A stretch of DNA of 56,795 nucleotides from Antarctobacter heliothermus. Lineage in GTDB: Bacteria > Pseudomonadota > Alphaproteobacteria > Rhodobacterales > Rhodobacteraceae. Under the pieces are notes generated by a model. It was not told the origin of the DNA and made no database searches. It saw nothing but the letters and a program-made list of their open reading frames with translations. The stretch covers positions 1-56,795 of the forward strand of contig NZ_FZON01000029.1 of the NCBI RefSeq assembly GCF_900188425.1, written 5' to 3'. Positions 17,940 through 26,473 of the stretch are shown one piece after another; the stretch's first letter is position 1, and each line of letters starts with the position of its first letter. The position numbers and the translations under genes are program-made.

Positions 17940-18218
17940 TTAGCCCGCATCATCAGCAGTGGCATGATCCGCACCAAGATCAGGTTCGATGCGCGATGGT
18001 TTCTTGGGCTTGCTTACCTTGGCCGCGGGCGTTTCTGCCAGCGCTTCATCTGTCTCTGGTTCGGCCGTCACCTGCGGCACATCGAGCCGACGCAGCGTGC
18101 CGAGGCGCAGCTCATGCTCCGCCTGCTTGGCAGTCAAGGTCAGGACTGTCCCGACCCCGGTGTTGTTCTGCCCGGCGACGAAGCGCCCGGCCTTCTCGGT
18201 GATAGCGTAACGCGGCAT
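17940..18218 (-). CDS. Small phage protein with acidic-Pro/Lys tail
   Basis: 92 aa. The N-terminal half (RYAITEKAGRFVAGQ, LTLTAKQAEHELRLGTLRRL) is an ordered small domain also found between gpV and gpW in related alphaproteobacterial tails. The C-terminal half is low-complexity (ETDEALAETPAAKVSKPKKP). It lies between the V and W genes and is probably a minor tail component. Function unknown. Confidence 0.6.
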   Translation of the reverse strand: MPRYAITEKAGRFVAGQNNTGVGTVLTLTAKQAEHELRLGTLRRLDVPQVTAEPETDEALAETPAAKVSKPKKPSRIEPDLGADHATADDAG

Positions 18219-18235
18219 TAATCTTTCCCTTCTGT

Positions 18236-18823
18236 TCAGTTGGCGGGAACGCCTGTTGTAGATGGGCCCGAAATCACCCCGCCGTGTATGTGTGTGGCGC
18301 CGATGTTCTTCCCGTTGTGCGTAACCGTGCCGCCGGTGATCTCCACGCCAGCGCGAGAGACGCTGAAGGTCACGTCGCCAACCGTGATCTGCGCCTGTGC
18401 GCTGGTGAACTCAAAGGTCAGCCCGCCGACTTCGCTGCGAACAAGATCGTCTGCCAGCGTCATGATCACGTTCCCGTAGGTCATGACGTTCTGATCTGCC
18501 GCTTCCGACGGGCTCGGGTTGCTGGCGTGGTGGGTGAGTGGCACCGCCACGGCCTGCTGGAAGTCGCCGGTGGGCGACATGGCCGTCAGCTGCTGGCCGA
18601 CGGTCGGCGGCGTGTGAACCTTTAAGGCTCCAGAAAACTGCGCGTAGGGCACCCACGGGGAAAGGAACTGCCCGTCCCGGCCATGTGCCAGGCCAAAATT
18701 CAGCCGGACCCGTTGCCGGGCAGGATCGACCTCGGCAACGGTGCCGTGGCGCATCATACCGGCAAGACGGCGTTCCAGATCGGTGACCCGCGCGACAAGC
18801 TCGACGATTTCGCGGATTGCCAT
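18236..18823 (-). CDS. Baseplate spike protein V (gpV)
   Basis: 195 aa. An N-terminal helix is followed by the OB-fold of gpV (GTVAEVDPARQRVRLNFG, WVPYAQFSGA, PTVGQQLTAMSPTGD). The C-terminal beta-helix part ends in HNGKNIGATHIHGGV, where the H-x-H motif usually binds the metal at the spike tip. This is the membrane-piercing tip of the tail. Intact. Confidence 0.9.
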   Translation of the reverse strand: MAIREIVELVARVTDLERRLAGMMRHGTVAEVDPARQRVRLNFGLAHGRDGQFLSPWVPYAQFSGALKVHTPPTVGQQLTAMSPTGDFQQAVAVPLTHHASNPSPSEAADQNVMTYGNVIMTLADDLVRSEVGGLTFEFTSAQAQITVGDVTFSVSRAGVEITGGTVTHNGKNIGATHIHGGVISGPSTTGVPAN

Positions 18824-18825
18824 GG

Positions 18826-19620
18826 CTATGATCCTTGCGGCTCAAAGACGACTGTCTGGTCAAAATCCAGAAACGTGATGTCCACGAGCGGTTGCGGATC
18901 CGCATCGAGGTCCTCGACCGGCCCGATGCCGATCTGGTTTGCCACTTCCAGCGGGACACCAAGGGTTTCCGCAGCCAAGCGCCAATCGGCAAGTGGTGTG
19001 CCATCCATCTCCGCGCGCAGTAGGCTTGCGATATTTGCCAGTATGGGATCGGCCTCCATAAGAGCCAGCGCATCCCCCCACGCGCTGTTCGACGTCACAG
19101 CCCCGCCAGAAACCGGCGTTTCCACCAGATCGCAGGTCAGCACCAGCTGCCGCGCAGCAAAGCGCACGCCGTTTTCGGCCGATGCGCCGCGCCGGGAGAG
19201 GCTGCGCGTGATCCGGGGGACCAGTTTCATCCAGGCGCGCGACCAGGCGGTGTCATCGCGGGTCAGGGCGCGGACCACCTGATGCTCCATGATGTCGAGC
19301 GTTAGCTCCATCCCTTCGTCCGTGTGCGGAATGGCAATGGTGATTTGACCGCCGTCCCCATCAGACGCGGGCACTTCGACCCGGGATGCAATGGCGATCT
19401 CGATTACCAGCTCGCAGCGATGGTTGCCGCTGCCGAGATCGCGCCCCGTCACCTCAAGCTCGTGCTCGTCGGTGGTGAGCACGATCAGCGGCTGGCGCTG
19501 TTCAGCGATGGTCTGGTCAATCGGGTCGACCGCGCTGTCGAAAACCCGCGGCCCGGCCAGGGTCCGGTCGAGCAGCGCACGGGCGGCCGCGAGGCGCATG
19601 GCAAGGCGGGTCAGGCTCAT
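18826..19620 (-). CDS. Phage protein of unknown function upstream of gpV
   Basis: 264 aa starting MSLTRLAMRLAAARALLD; ATG 19620 overlaps the stop of the preceding gene (ATGA), which decides the start. Contains DPIDQTIAEQRQPLIVLTTDE and a second half with TLGVPLEVANQIGIGPVEDLD. A gene of this size and position is common in P2-like prophages of Rhodobacterales, where it may belong to head-tail joining. I do not know its function. Confidence 0.55.
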   Translation of the reverse strand: MSLTRLAMRLAAARALLDRTLAGPRVFDSAVDPIDQTIAEQRQPLIVLTTDEHELEVTGRDLGSGNHRCELVIEIAIASRVEVPASDGDGGQITIAIPHTDEGMELTLDIMEHQVVRALTRDDTAWSRAWMKLVPRITRSLSRRGASAENGVRFAARQLVLTCDLVETPVSGGAVTSNSAWGDALALMEADPILANIASLLRAEMDGTPLADWRLAAETLGVPLEVANQIGIGPVEDLDADPQPLVDITFLDFDQTVVFEPQGS

Positions 19621-19951
19621 GACGGCAGGTCCTCCCAAACGAGAATAAGGTTCAGGTCGCCCATATCCGTGTGCTGGACTGAGGAGACCGCATAGGTCGG
19701 GCTGCCAGCCCGGCTGGTGAGTCTGATTGTATCGCCCTTGGCCGGAAGAGCGGTCAGCGCATCGACCTCGGCCTTGGCGATCCAGAACTCGGCGCTGGCC
19801 GATGCCACACGCGTCGTCCCCGAGAATTCGGAGCCCCGGGCGATCCCCTTCAGCCCGTCATCTGCAGGGCCAGCGGAAAACACCCCATGGATGAGATGCT
19901 GCGGCCGCTCCGGGTCGACTGCACGCTCGGTGTATTGGGCCGAAACGCGCA
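19617..19951 (-). CDS. Phage protein, 5' end lost at the island border
   Basis: The readable protein runs from SRLRVSAQYTERAVDPERP through SAGPADDGLKGIARG and ends VWEDLPS; about 110 residues. No start codon precedes the point at about 19951 where the sequence changes into a tetR gene on the other strand, although an internal GTG exists at 19883. It is therefore probably truncated. The size and position fit a head-tail joining or minor tail protein, but the identity is open. Confidence 0.5.
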
Positions 19952-20437
19952 GGCGTGAGTTTAGGTAATCTTTACAACCACTTCAGCGGAAAACACGCCG
20001 TTTTGGCAGAAGTCGCTACCCTGGAGCGCGAAGAGTTGCAGCCGTTCATCTCCGAGTTGAGGAACGATGTGGCACCATTGGAGGTTCTTGAAGATTTTGT
20101 GCGCAACTATCTCATCCACCTATCCGCACCAGAGAACGTGATTCTCAGCCTTGAGATCGCTAGCGAGGCAGTGCGGAAGCCTGACATCGCCAAAATGTTC
20201 TTGGAGAACCAAAATGCGTTGCTTGATGCATTGGCTGCCCTTTTGACGCGCGGAGTAAAAGAGGGTTGCTTCCGTTCGTTGCCTAACACGCGAGAGGCAG
20301 CGAGTTTGATCCTGGACGCGATGGAAGGCAAGGCGCTAAGGGCAACCTTGCAGACCAATAAAACTACAATTGATCACGCAGAGCTGTGGAACTTCATCAA
20401 AAGTGCCGTGATTAATCCGCGTGACTCACCGAATTGA
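19944..20437 (+). pseudogene. TetR-family regulator lacking the start of its HTH
   Basis: The frame enters at RAGVSLGNLYNHFSGKHAVL, the second half of a TetR helix-turn-helix, and continues through a normal ligand-binding domain to TGA at 20435-20437. The first 35 or so residues, including helices 1 and 2, are absent because phage sequence begins there. An internal GTG at 19955 could start translation, but the product would lack most of its DNA-binding fold. It is the right-hand scar of the tail block. Confidence 0.75.
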
Positions 20438-20704
20438 GCTTTCCAAGCTGCAGCGTTTTTGTCGTTTGATCCGGTTCATAGTGCATTGAACTTTTTTTGA
20501 GCTAGTGAAGCGGAGTTTTGTTGACGTTGCAGCATCATGTATTTTGGGCTCTTCTGAGTCCTTCGCCGTGCTCTGCACGAACGACTGCGACGCGCTAGCG
20601 TAGGATTCCACACTCTCCCGCAAACGACCCCAGGTACCTCCCCTTATTGGGGCAACAACGAGGTTGAACCTGATCGGGCCATTATTTCAAGACAAGCGGG
20701 CAAA

Positions 20705-21049
20705 TTAGCCAAACTTGATAGATTCGCCACAGCCGCACGCCTCGGTGACGTTGGGATTGCGGAACTTGAACCCGGATTCTAGCAGTGATGTCTCATAGTC
20801 GATTTCCGTGCCAAACAGGGACATCTGCGCCATCGGCGCGATCAGAACCCGTGCACCGTCTTGTTCAATGACTTCGTCATTGGCATCCGGTCCGTTCACG
20901 TATTCCATTGTGTATTCCATACCCGCGCATCCGCCCTTTTTGATTCCAATGCGAAGTCCCGTATGACCCGCTGAGGCCATCAGCTTGCTGATATGCTGGG
21001 CGGCTTTAGATGTGATGGTAACGGCTTGCTTTCCTGGGGTCGTAAACAT
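20705..21049 (-). CDS. A-type Fe-S cluster carrier (HesB/IscA/SufA family)
   Basis: 114 aa with the three conserved Cys of the family: Cys41 (GGCAGMEY) and Cys105/Cys107 (EACGCGESIKFG at the C-terminus). A-type carriers pass Fe-S clusters from the scaffold to apo-targets. ATG 21049 has GAGGAG upstream. It is separated from bolA by an IS6-type scar but runs in the same direction as the bolA-moaA-sigma-nfu-mrp-marR genes, so it probably belonged to the same transcription unit. Intact. Confidence 0.92.
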   Translation of the reverse strand: MFTTPGKQAVTITSKAAQHISKLMASAGHTGLRIGIKKGGCAGMEYTMEYVNGPDANDEVIEQDGARVLIAPMAQMSLFGTEIDYETSLLESGFKFRNPNVTEACGCGESIKFG

Positions 21050-21131
21050 TATTGATACTCCTCTTGCTGGAAAGATAGGCGTTGGCCAGCATTTCTCAAG
21101 CATTGGCGTCAGAATAAGTTTGCAGGAAGTC

Positions 21132-21400
21132 AGGGGCGTTCTGTCACAAATTTTGTAGCAGGCTGAGACTACTTGATCAGCAGCTAAGGCGATGCAGCGA
21201 GCGCTGCAAATTGCTGAAACGTGCAAGGATATTTCGCCGCAAACTTGCCCTTTCGGATCATGTGGGTAACCTCGATCCCAACAATGGTTGCTGTGGCAAA
21301 AATGGAAGACTTTGAAGCCCATTATTGGGCGGATGATACGTTTGATGAACCGATTTGAGCTGCTTCGCAGTGCATACGATCGCAGCATCGCTTCTTTAAC
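21132..21400 (-). pseudogene. IS6-family transposase, 3' remnant
   Basis: In pieces of two frames the minus strand reads FIKRIIRPIMGFKVF, then after a frameshift IVGIEVTHMIRKGKF and QQFAALAAS followed by a stop, matching the C-terminal end of IS6-type transposases. The sequence GTTCTGTCACAAATTT at about 21138 resembles the IS6 terminal repeat. Only one end and under a third of the gene remain. It lies between iscA-type and bolA genes of the Fe-S island. Confidence 0.65.
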
Positions 21401-21485
21401 AGGGACCGGAACGTAAGCGCGACAAGACCAGACTTCATAACGAGACAATGAACTGATGGCCGAAGCAGCACATGACGCGTTTTGA

Positions 21486-21800
21486 TCACCGCCGTGCGCC
21501 ACCACCCAGGCAAGGGGGCGATGCGGGTGCTTCTTGTGAAATGGACCATTCCTCTTTGGTCATCGTGTGCAACGCCAGCGCATGAATATGGGTGGAAAGG
21601 GTTTTTGCGAGAATGCCGTTGAGCAGCCGGTGGCGTGCCACCAGCTTCTTGCCTTCAAAGGCAGAGCTCACGATCACCACCTTGAAATGTGATTCTGCCC
21701 CCTCCGGCACATTGTGCTTGTGGCTTTCATTGATGACTTCCAGATGTTCAATCGACAATCCGAGACCGAGTTTGTCGATGATGTCCTGCCGTATTGTCAT
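21486..21800 (-). CDS. bolA: BolA-family protein
   Basis: 104 aa with the BolA fold: LSIEHLEVINESHKHNV, HFKVVIVSSAFEGKKLVARHRLL and the conserved HALALHTMT segment. BolA proteins work with monothiol glutaredoxins in Fe-S trafficking and in sensing Fe-S status. ATG 21800 is preceded by GGAGGAAGC, and the gene follows moaA by 70 nt. A C-terminal extension (SPPCLGGGARR) may come from sequence change at the IS6 scar. A glutaredoxin remnant lies at 34.5 kb in the same island. Confidence 0.9.
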   Translation of the reverse strand: MTIRQDIIDKLGLGLSIEHLEVINESHKHNVPEGAESHFKVVIVSSAFEGKKLVARHRLLNGILAKTLSTHIHALALHTMTKEEWSISQEAPASPPCLGGGARR

Positions 21801-21870
21801 GCTTCCTCCGAAAAATTGTTCTTTTACAGCGTGCCCTCATACGTCGATCCGTACAACAACGCCCCTGAGC

Positions 21871-22875
21871 TCAGCCGCCGGTATGGCTCATGTGGCGGAT
21901 GACCTGCCCGTCGACCTTCTGTCGTGAATAGTCGAAATCATGCCCTTTTGGTTTGCGGAGGATCGCGTCGCGGATCGCCTGCTGCAACATGGCATCATCA
22001 GCATGATCGCGCATCGGTTTGCGCAGATCTGCCATGTCTTCCTGCCCAAGGCACATGTACAATTCTCCGGTGCAGGTGAGTCGCACGCGGTTGCAGCTTT
22101 CGCAGAAATTATGCGTCAGCGGCGTGATAAAGCCGATTTTCTGGCCGGTCTCGTTGATCCGGACATAGCGGGCCGGGCCGCCTGTCTGCTCTGACAGGTC
22201 AGTGGTGGTAAAGCGCGTTTCAAGCTGCGCACGCAGGTCCTTCAGCGACCAATACTGGCCGATACGGTCCTCGTTCCCGAGATCGCCCATCGGCATCACC
22301 TCGATAAACGTCAGATCCATGCCTTCCTCGGCGCACCAATGTGCCAGCGTGAACAGCTCGTCCTCGTTGAAGTCCTTAAGTGCCACGGTATTGATCTTGA
22401 CCCGCAAGCCCGCCTTTTGCGCGGCGCGGATGCCCGCTAGCACTTGTGGCAGACGGCCCCAGCGTGTGATCTCGGCGAATTTCTTCTCGTCCAGCGTATC
22501 CAGCGAGACATTGATACGCTGCACGCCACAAGCCGCCAGATCGCTCGCAAATTTCTCCAGTTGCGATCCGTTTGTTGTGACGGTCAACTCTTTCAGTGCG
22601 CCGCTTTCAAGATGCCGCGTCATACCCTTGAAAAAGGTCATGACATCGCGACGCACCAAAGGCTCGCCCCCCGTTATCCGCAGCTTTTCCACTCCAAGAC
22701 CGACAAAGGTAGTGCACATACGGTCCAGCTCTTCCAGCGTCAGCAGTTCCTTCTTGGGCAGGAATGTCATGTTTTCGGACATACAATAGACACAGCGGAA
22801 ATCGCATCTATCAGTGACAGATACGCGCAGGTAAGAAATCGCGCGGCGAAACGGGTCGATCAATTTTGGTTCCAT
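21871..22875 (-). CDS. moaA: GTP 3',8-cyclase (molybdopterin step 1)
   Basis: 334 aa, full length. The radical-SAM motif is at Cys24-x3-Cys28-x2-Cys31 (RCDFRCVYC), [12 protein letters not shown] follows, and the second [4Fe-4S] site is in [15 protein letters not shown]. The end RKPKGHDF and HMSHTGG is typical of MoaA. It converts GTP to the precursor of molybdopterin and needs two Fe-S clusters. No other moa genes are in the window, which suggests a spare copy of an Fe-S enzyme rather than a pathway cluster. A TATC-N6-GATA palindrome lies just upstream of the start. Confidence 0.93.
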   Translation of the reverse strand: MEPKLIDPFRRAISYLRVSVTDRCDFRCVYCMSENMTFLPKKELLTLEELDRMCTTFVGLGVEKLRITGGEPLVRRDVMTFFKGMTRHLESGALKELTVTTNGSQLEKFASDLAACGVQRINVSLDTLDEKKFAEITRWGRLPQVLAGIRAAQKAGLRVKINTVALKDFNEDELFTLAHWCAEEGMDLTFIEVMPMGDLGNEDRIGQYWSLKDLRAQLETRFTTTDLSEQTGGPARYVRINETGQKIGFITPLTHNFCESCNRVRLTCTGELYMCLGQEDMADLRKPMRDHADDAMLQQAIRDAILRKPKGHDFDYSRQKVDGQVIRHMSHTGG

Positions 22876-22988
22876 AGATAGTATCTCCTATGATAGTCAA
22901 ACGGCCGTTTTCTGAACAACTTTGCATTCAGTGGTGCCATTTTTTAGGCATGTAATTGCGCTCTGCGACAGAACATGGCTGTCTGCCT

Positions 22989-23849
22989 TTAGATGAAGTA
23001 CTCCAGCTCCAGATCTCGTTGCCCCATGGTGGTTCTCAGCCTCTCAAACCCGCGTTCGCGCAGCTGCCGCACGCGTTCCTTTGAGATTCCGAAGTGAATT
23101 CCGAGAGTTGTCAAAGTAGCCGGTGGGTCTTGGAGCTGCGTCGCTACTATGATCTCGCGCTCACGGTCGGGCAGAGCGCCAATCATCTCGACAAGAAGAG
23201 CGCGCAGCGTCTTGATATCGTGGCGGTTCATAGTATCTGCATCTTCCATGCTGACTGGATCGACGAGCCGCGCTATCCGGTCCTCTCCGTCATCACCGAC
23301 CGATGGTACGTTCAGCGAGAAGTCAGCACCGGAAACCTGCTCACGCAGATCGTTCAGCCTTCGGGGGCTAACGCCAAGCGCCCTGGCAACGCACGTATCG
23401 GCGTCGGCCCTACTGATAGTTGGATTGTTTAAAACGGTCTCGTCAAGCCGCGATAGGTTGGCGATGGATTTTCGGAGATCGACCGAATTTGGGCGCCGTA
23501 CAATCGATCTGTTTGCCAGCTTGTAGTCCTGAATTTCTGCACGGACCCACCAGACGGCATAGGTTGAAAAACGGTAGCCTCGGTCAAGATCAAAGCGGTC
23601 TGCCGCCTTCATCAGTCCAATATTTGCCTGCTGCACAAGATCGAATTCAGCCGTCTGCGACCCTGCCAATGCCCGTTTTGCCATTGCGCCGGCCATCGGG
23701 CTGAAGGCTGTGATTACCTTGTCGCGTGCGCGCTTGTCACCACGTTGTTGCCACGCCCGCAAAAGATGCAACTCGTCGCCGGCTCTGAGCATGTTCGGAG
23801 TGCGCTTGCGGCGCGGCTGTGTCCCCCAGTTTGATATTGGTTTGTTCAT
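22989..23849 (-). CDS. RpoH-like alternative sigma factor
   Basis: 286 aa sigma-70 family protein of the sigma-32 class: no region 1.1, region 2 (DLVQQANIGLMKAADRFD, RFSTYAVWWVRAEIQDY), region 3, and region 4 (LPDREREIIVATQ, TTLGIHFGISKERVRQLRERG). The N-terminal Arg/Lys-rich segment and the spacing are like RpoH. I start at ATG 23849; a TTG lies four codons upstream. It sits between moaA and the NifU-fusion gene and has palindromic operators over its probable promoter. It could direct island genes or a heat/oxidant regulon. Which promoters it reads is not known. Confidence 0.85.
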   Translation of the reverse strand: MNKPISNWGTQPRRKRTPNMLRAGDELHLLRAWQQRGDKRARDKVITAFSPMAGAMAKRALAGSQTAEFDLVQQANIGLMKAADRFDLDRGYRFSTYAVWWVRAEIQDYKLANRSIVRRPNSVDLRKSIANLSRLDETVLNNPTISRADADTCVARALGVSPRRLNDLREQVSGADFSLNVPSVGDDGEDRIARLVDPVSMEDADTMNRHDIKTLRALLVEMIGALPDREREIIVATQLQDPPATLTTLGIHFGISKERVRQLRERGFERLRTTMGQRDLELEYFI

Positions 23850-23862
23850 TGCACCGCTCAAC

Positions 23863-23930
23863 TTAGTTTCGAAACAAAACTAACTTACTTCAGGCCATCT
23901 TGTCAAATTGATTTCGTTTCGATACTAAAT
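23863..23930 (-). promoter_or_regulatory. Operators at the sigma-factor promoter
   Basis: Perfect inverted arms TTAGTTT-N7-AAACTAA cover 23863-23883, just before the sigma-factor start. A second related site, ATTTCGTTTCGATACTAAAT, is at 23911-23930. On the minus strand TTGACA (23904-23909) is 17 nt from the TTAGTT that begins the first site, so the palindrome would cover the -10. Both sites share the TAGTWTCG core with those at 34.2 and 43 kb. Confidence 0.5.
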
Positions 23931-24024
23931 ATTATGAACCATGGGTTGCCGTAAGGGGCAGGATAACGCAGCAAGAAATTCCAACCTTGCGGAAATCCAC
24001 CCCACGAACAATCTGCTCAGGCGA

Positions 24025-25284
24025 CTACTCTGAAGCAGTTTCCTGAATTTTTTCGAGCGTGGATGAGACTTCACCTAGAAGCCGTTCGTGAAAAGCACGG
24101 TCAGTTTCGCCATCCATGGGTCCACGTTCCAACGTCTGCGCCAGTTCAAAAAAGCCCTTGCCGGGGAGTTCATCCCCGCCGCGGCTGACGGCCCGCGCTG
24201 CGATGAAGGGTGTCGCTAACGCAGCATCCACGCGCATTGTGGCCTCGAGTGCGGAAGTCACTTTGGCGATCGAACCCGGTGCCCAATATCCAAGCGCGCG
24301 TGCAAGTTTTCCGTAGGTAATTGGCACTTTGTCTTCGGGCAGGTTCTGGAGGTATCGTCGAACTTGGTCAGCCAGCGTTTCCCCGACGGTGGCTTGAATT
24401 GGCCTTGCACGCGGCGGCGGAGCTTCGCGGGCTGTGCCATCAGCAAACACTTCTGCCGCCCAGGCTCTGACGGGGGTTCGCACTGTGATGCGTGTCTTTC
24501 CTGCGTGCTCTTCAGTCCCGGTTTCGGAGCTGCTGACGATGTCACCGTTGCGCATGCCTGCGCGCAAGGTGTCTGGCGTCAGCCCAAGTTTCGGTGCGAG
24601 GTATTCGGGATCTATGATGATCTGTCCGTCTTCCCAGTCGATCGTCCCAGGTGGCAGTGGCCGGTTTAGAGTTGGCGTATTTCCCGGTGTGCCAGTGTAG
24701 AAAGGGTTGGCTCCGGCTTCGTGGTCTGTCAGGTCGATGATTTCGCGAATTGCGGGAAGACCGGCGCGCAGCATGGTCTCAATACCCTGACGCAACGTGG
24801 CGGATGACGCGGCACATCCCTGACAGCCCCCAGACATGCGCAGATAGACATCACCGTTCTCAACGCGCTCTACGGCGACGCTACCGCCGTGGCTGGCGAT
24901 CGCTGGGTTCGCCTCGCGGTCGAGCAGATCAGCGACGGCCAGCAAAAGAAGCGCGTCTTCACCCTTAGGCGCTTCGCTCCGTTGTCCCAATGGTAAGGCT
25001 TCGCGATCCAGAACATCCCGAATTGCAGCCGCAATTGGGGCTTTCAATGCGGACCAATCCACATCCGTGCTGCGACTTACATAGATCGAAGCGCCGTCAA
25101 CCTCGACACGCTGCACACCCGAGATGGCAAATAGTGCCCGCGCCAGCGGGGCATCCGTGCTTGCATCGTCGTAGCAAACTGATGCGCTGTCTTGGACGGG
25201 TGCCTCGAGAATAAAGCGCATGGTTTGCGGGTCTTTTACCGTGGGCTGCACCCGAATGCGGCGGCGCGTTGCAGCTTCAGACAT
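24025..25284 (-). CDS. NifU-type scaffold fused to DUF6522 and an alkyltransferase-like domain
   Basis: 419 aa, four segments. (1) About 15-92: NFU N-terminal domain (MRFILEAPVQD, LARALFAISGVQRVEVDG, DVDWSALKAPI). (2) About 113-196: NifU C-terminal cluster-binding domain with Cys154-x2-Cys157 (GGCQGCAAS). (3) About 215-287: DUF6522-like (IDWEDGQIIIDPEYLAPKLG). (4) About 303-380: resembles the DNA-binding fold of O6-methylguanine methyltransferases (ITYGKLARALGYWAPGSI, FIAARAVSRGGDELPGKGF), but the catalytic Pro-Cys-His-Arg is absent. Start ATG overlaps the mrp stop by 8 nt. Likely an Fe-S donor; the role of the last two parts is open. Confidence 0.8.
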   Translation of the reverse strand: MSEAATRRRIRVQPTVKDPQTMRFILEAPVQDSASVCYDDASTDAPLARALFAISGVQRVEVDGASIYVSRSTDVDWSALKAPIAAAIRDVLDREALPLGQRSEAPKGEDALLLLAVADLLDREANPAIASHGGSVAVERVENGDVYLRMSGGCQGCAASSATLRQGIETMLRAGLPAIREIIDLTDHEAGANPFYTGTPGNTPTLNRPLPPGTIDWEDGQIIIDPEYLAPKLGLTPDTLRAGMRNGDIVSSSETGTEEHAGKTRITVRTPVRAWAAEVFADGTAREAPPPRARPIQATVGETLADQVRRYLQNLPEDKVPITYGKLARALGYWAPGSIAKVTSALEATMRVDAALATPFIAARAVSRGGDELPGKGFFELAQTLERGPMDGETDRAFHERLLGEVSSTLEKIQETASE

Positions 25285-26473
25285 CCTCAACCTCTACGCT
25301 TTGCATGGCGCGAAGGGCTTTGAATGTGTAGATTCCAGTGCTGTGGCCGTCACTGAAAGCCAGCCCAAGCGCATAATTCCCAAGGCTCCATATCCGCGTC
25401 GGTTTGATAGATTGCGGTACGTTGGAGGGATCAAGTATTGCCGCACCGCTCATCTCATCGCGACAAGCTGCACAGCGACAATTCAGCCGAAGATCGCGCG
25501 ACCCGATCAATTGTTCATGGCCGTCCTGCCAGCAGATTGTCAGCCCGATCTCATCATGATCAAGCGCTATGGCCACGTCAGCAGCACCACCGTAGCTGAA
25601 AGGTGCCGCGTCAGCAGGTTTGCCCGTGCCCTCGGACACATGCCAATCGAAGGGCAACGCAAGGCCGCCTTTCTCGGAACCGCCGCCAACAAGCGCCTCA
25701 GCAATCTTGACATAGACCTGCGCGGCGGGGCTGTCTGGATGGGCACTTACCATGGGTGTGCCCGCATCGCCTGTGTCAACAATTGCCGGCTCGATTGGAA
25801 CCGCGCCCAAAAACGGTACGCCGATTTCGCGCGCAATAGCTTCACCGCCCCCTTTGCTGAAGATATGCGTAATTTCACCGCAGGACCCGCATGCAAAGCC
25901 GCTCATGTTCTCGACGATCCCAAGAATCGGAACGTTGACCTGTTGCATCATGCGCAAGCCGCGCCGCGCGATTTTCAGGCTGACATCCTGCGGCGTGCTG
26001 ACGACGACTGCGCCAGTCAGCGGAAAGGCCTGTGCAAGCGTCAGCTGGATATCGCCAGTTCCCGGGGGAAGATCCAAAAGCAACACATCCAACTCGCCCC
26101 ACTCCACCTGAGCGACAAACATCTGCAAGTATTTGGTCACCATCGGGCCGCGCAGGATGGCAGGACTGTCATCATCCGACAGCATAGCCATCGACATCAC
26201 CTTTATGCCAAACGCCTGCGCAGGGATCACTTTTTTGTCCGGTGACATGACAGGCGGCTGATTACCCTTGATGCCCAACATGCCCGGGATGGAAGGCCCA
26301 TAAATATCGGCATCCACAACGCCGACCCGCAGCCCCATGCCCGCCATTGCAACCGCGATATTGGCTGTTACGGTTGATTTCCCGACACCACCCTTGCCAC
26401 TGCTGATAGCGAATAGCTTGCGTTCGTTATGACTGGAATTTGCAGCGTTTGCATGGGCGTCTTGTTGTGTCAT
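25277..26473 (-). CDS. Mrp/ApbC-family Fe-S carrier ATPase with C-terminal DUF971
   Basis: 398 aa. P-loop SSGKGGVGKST (deviant Walker A), VDADIYGPSIPGMLG, LLDLPPGTGDIQLTL, and CxxC (FACGSCGE) that holds a bridging Fe-S cluster in the dimer. The last 95 residues are a DUF971 domain (RLNCRCAACRDEMSGAAIL, ALGLAFSDGHSTGIYTF). It lacks the N-terminal MIP18-like domain often found in Mrp. It overlaps marR (ATGA) and the NifU fusion, so the three form one operon. Role: ATP-dependent delivery of Fe-S clusters. Confidence 0.93.
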   Translation of the reverse strand: MTQQDAHANAANSSHNERKLFAISSGKGGVGKSTVTANIAVAMAGMGLRVGVVDADIYGPSIPGMLGIKGNQPPVMSPDKKVIPAQAFGIKVMSMAMLSDDDSPAILRGPMVTKYLQMFVAQVEWGELDVLLLDLPPGTGDIQLTLAQAFPLTGAVVVSTPQDVSLKIARRGLRMMQQVNVPILGIVENMSGFACGSCGEITHIFSKGGGEAIAREIGVPFLGAVPIEPAIVDTGDAGTPMVSAHPDSPAAQVYVKIAEALVGGGSEKGGLALPFDWHVSEGTGKPADAAPFSYGGAADVAIALDHDEIGLTICWQDGHEQLIGSRDLRLNCRCAACRDEMSGAAILDPSNVPQSIKPTRIWSLGNYALGLAFSDGHSTGIYTFKALRAMQSVEVEDV

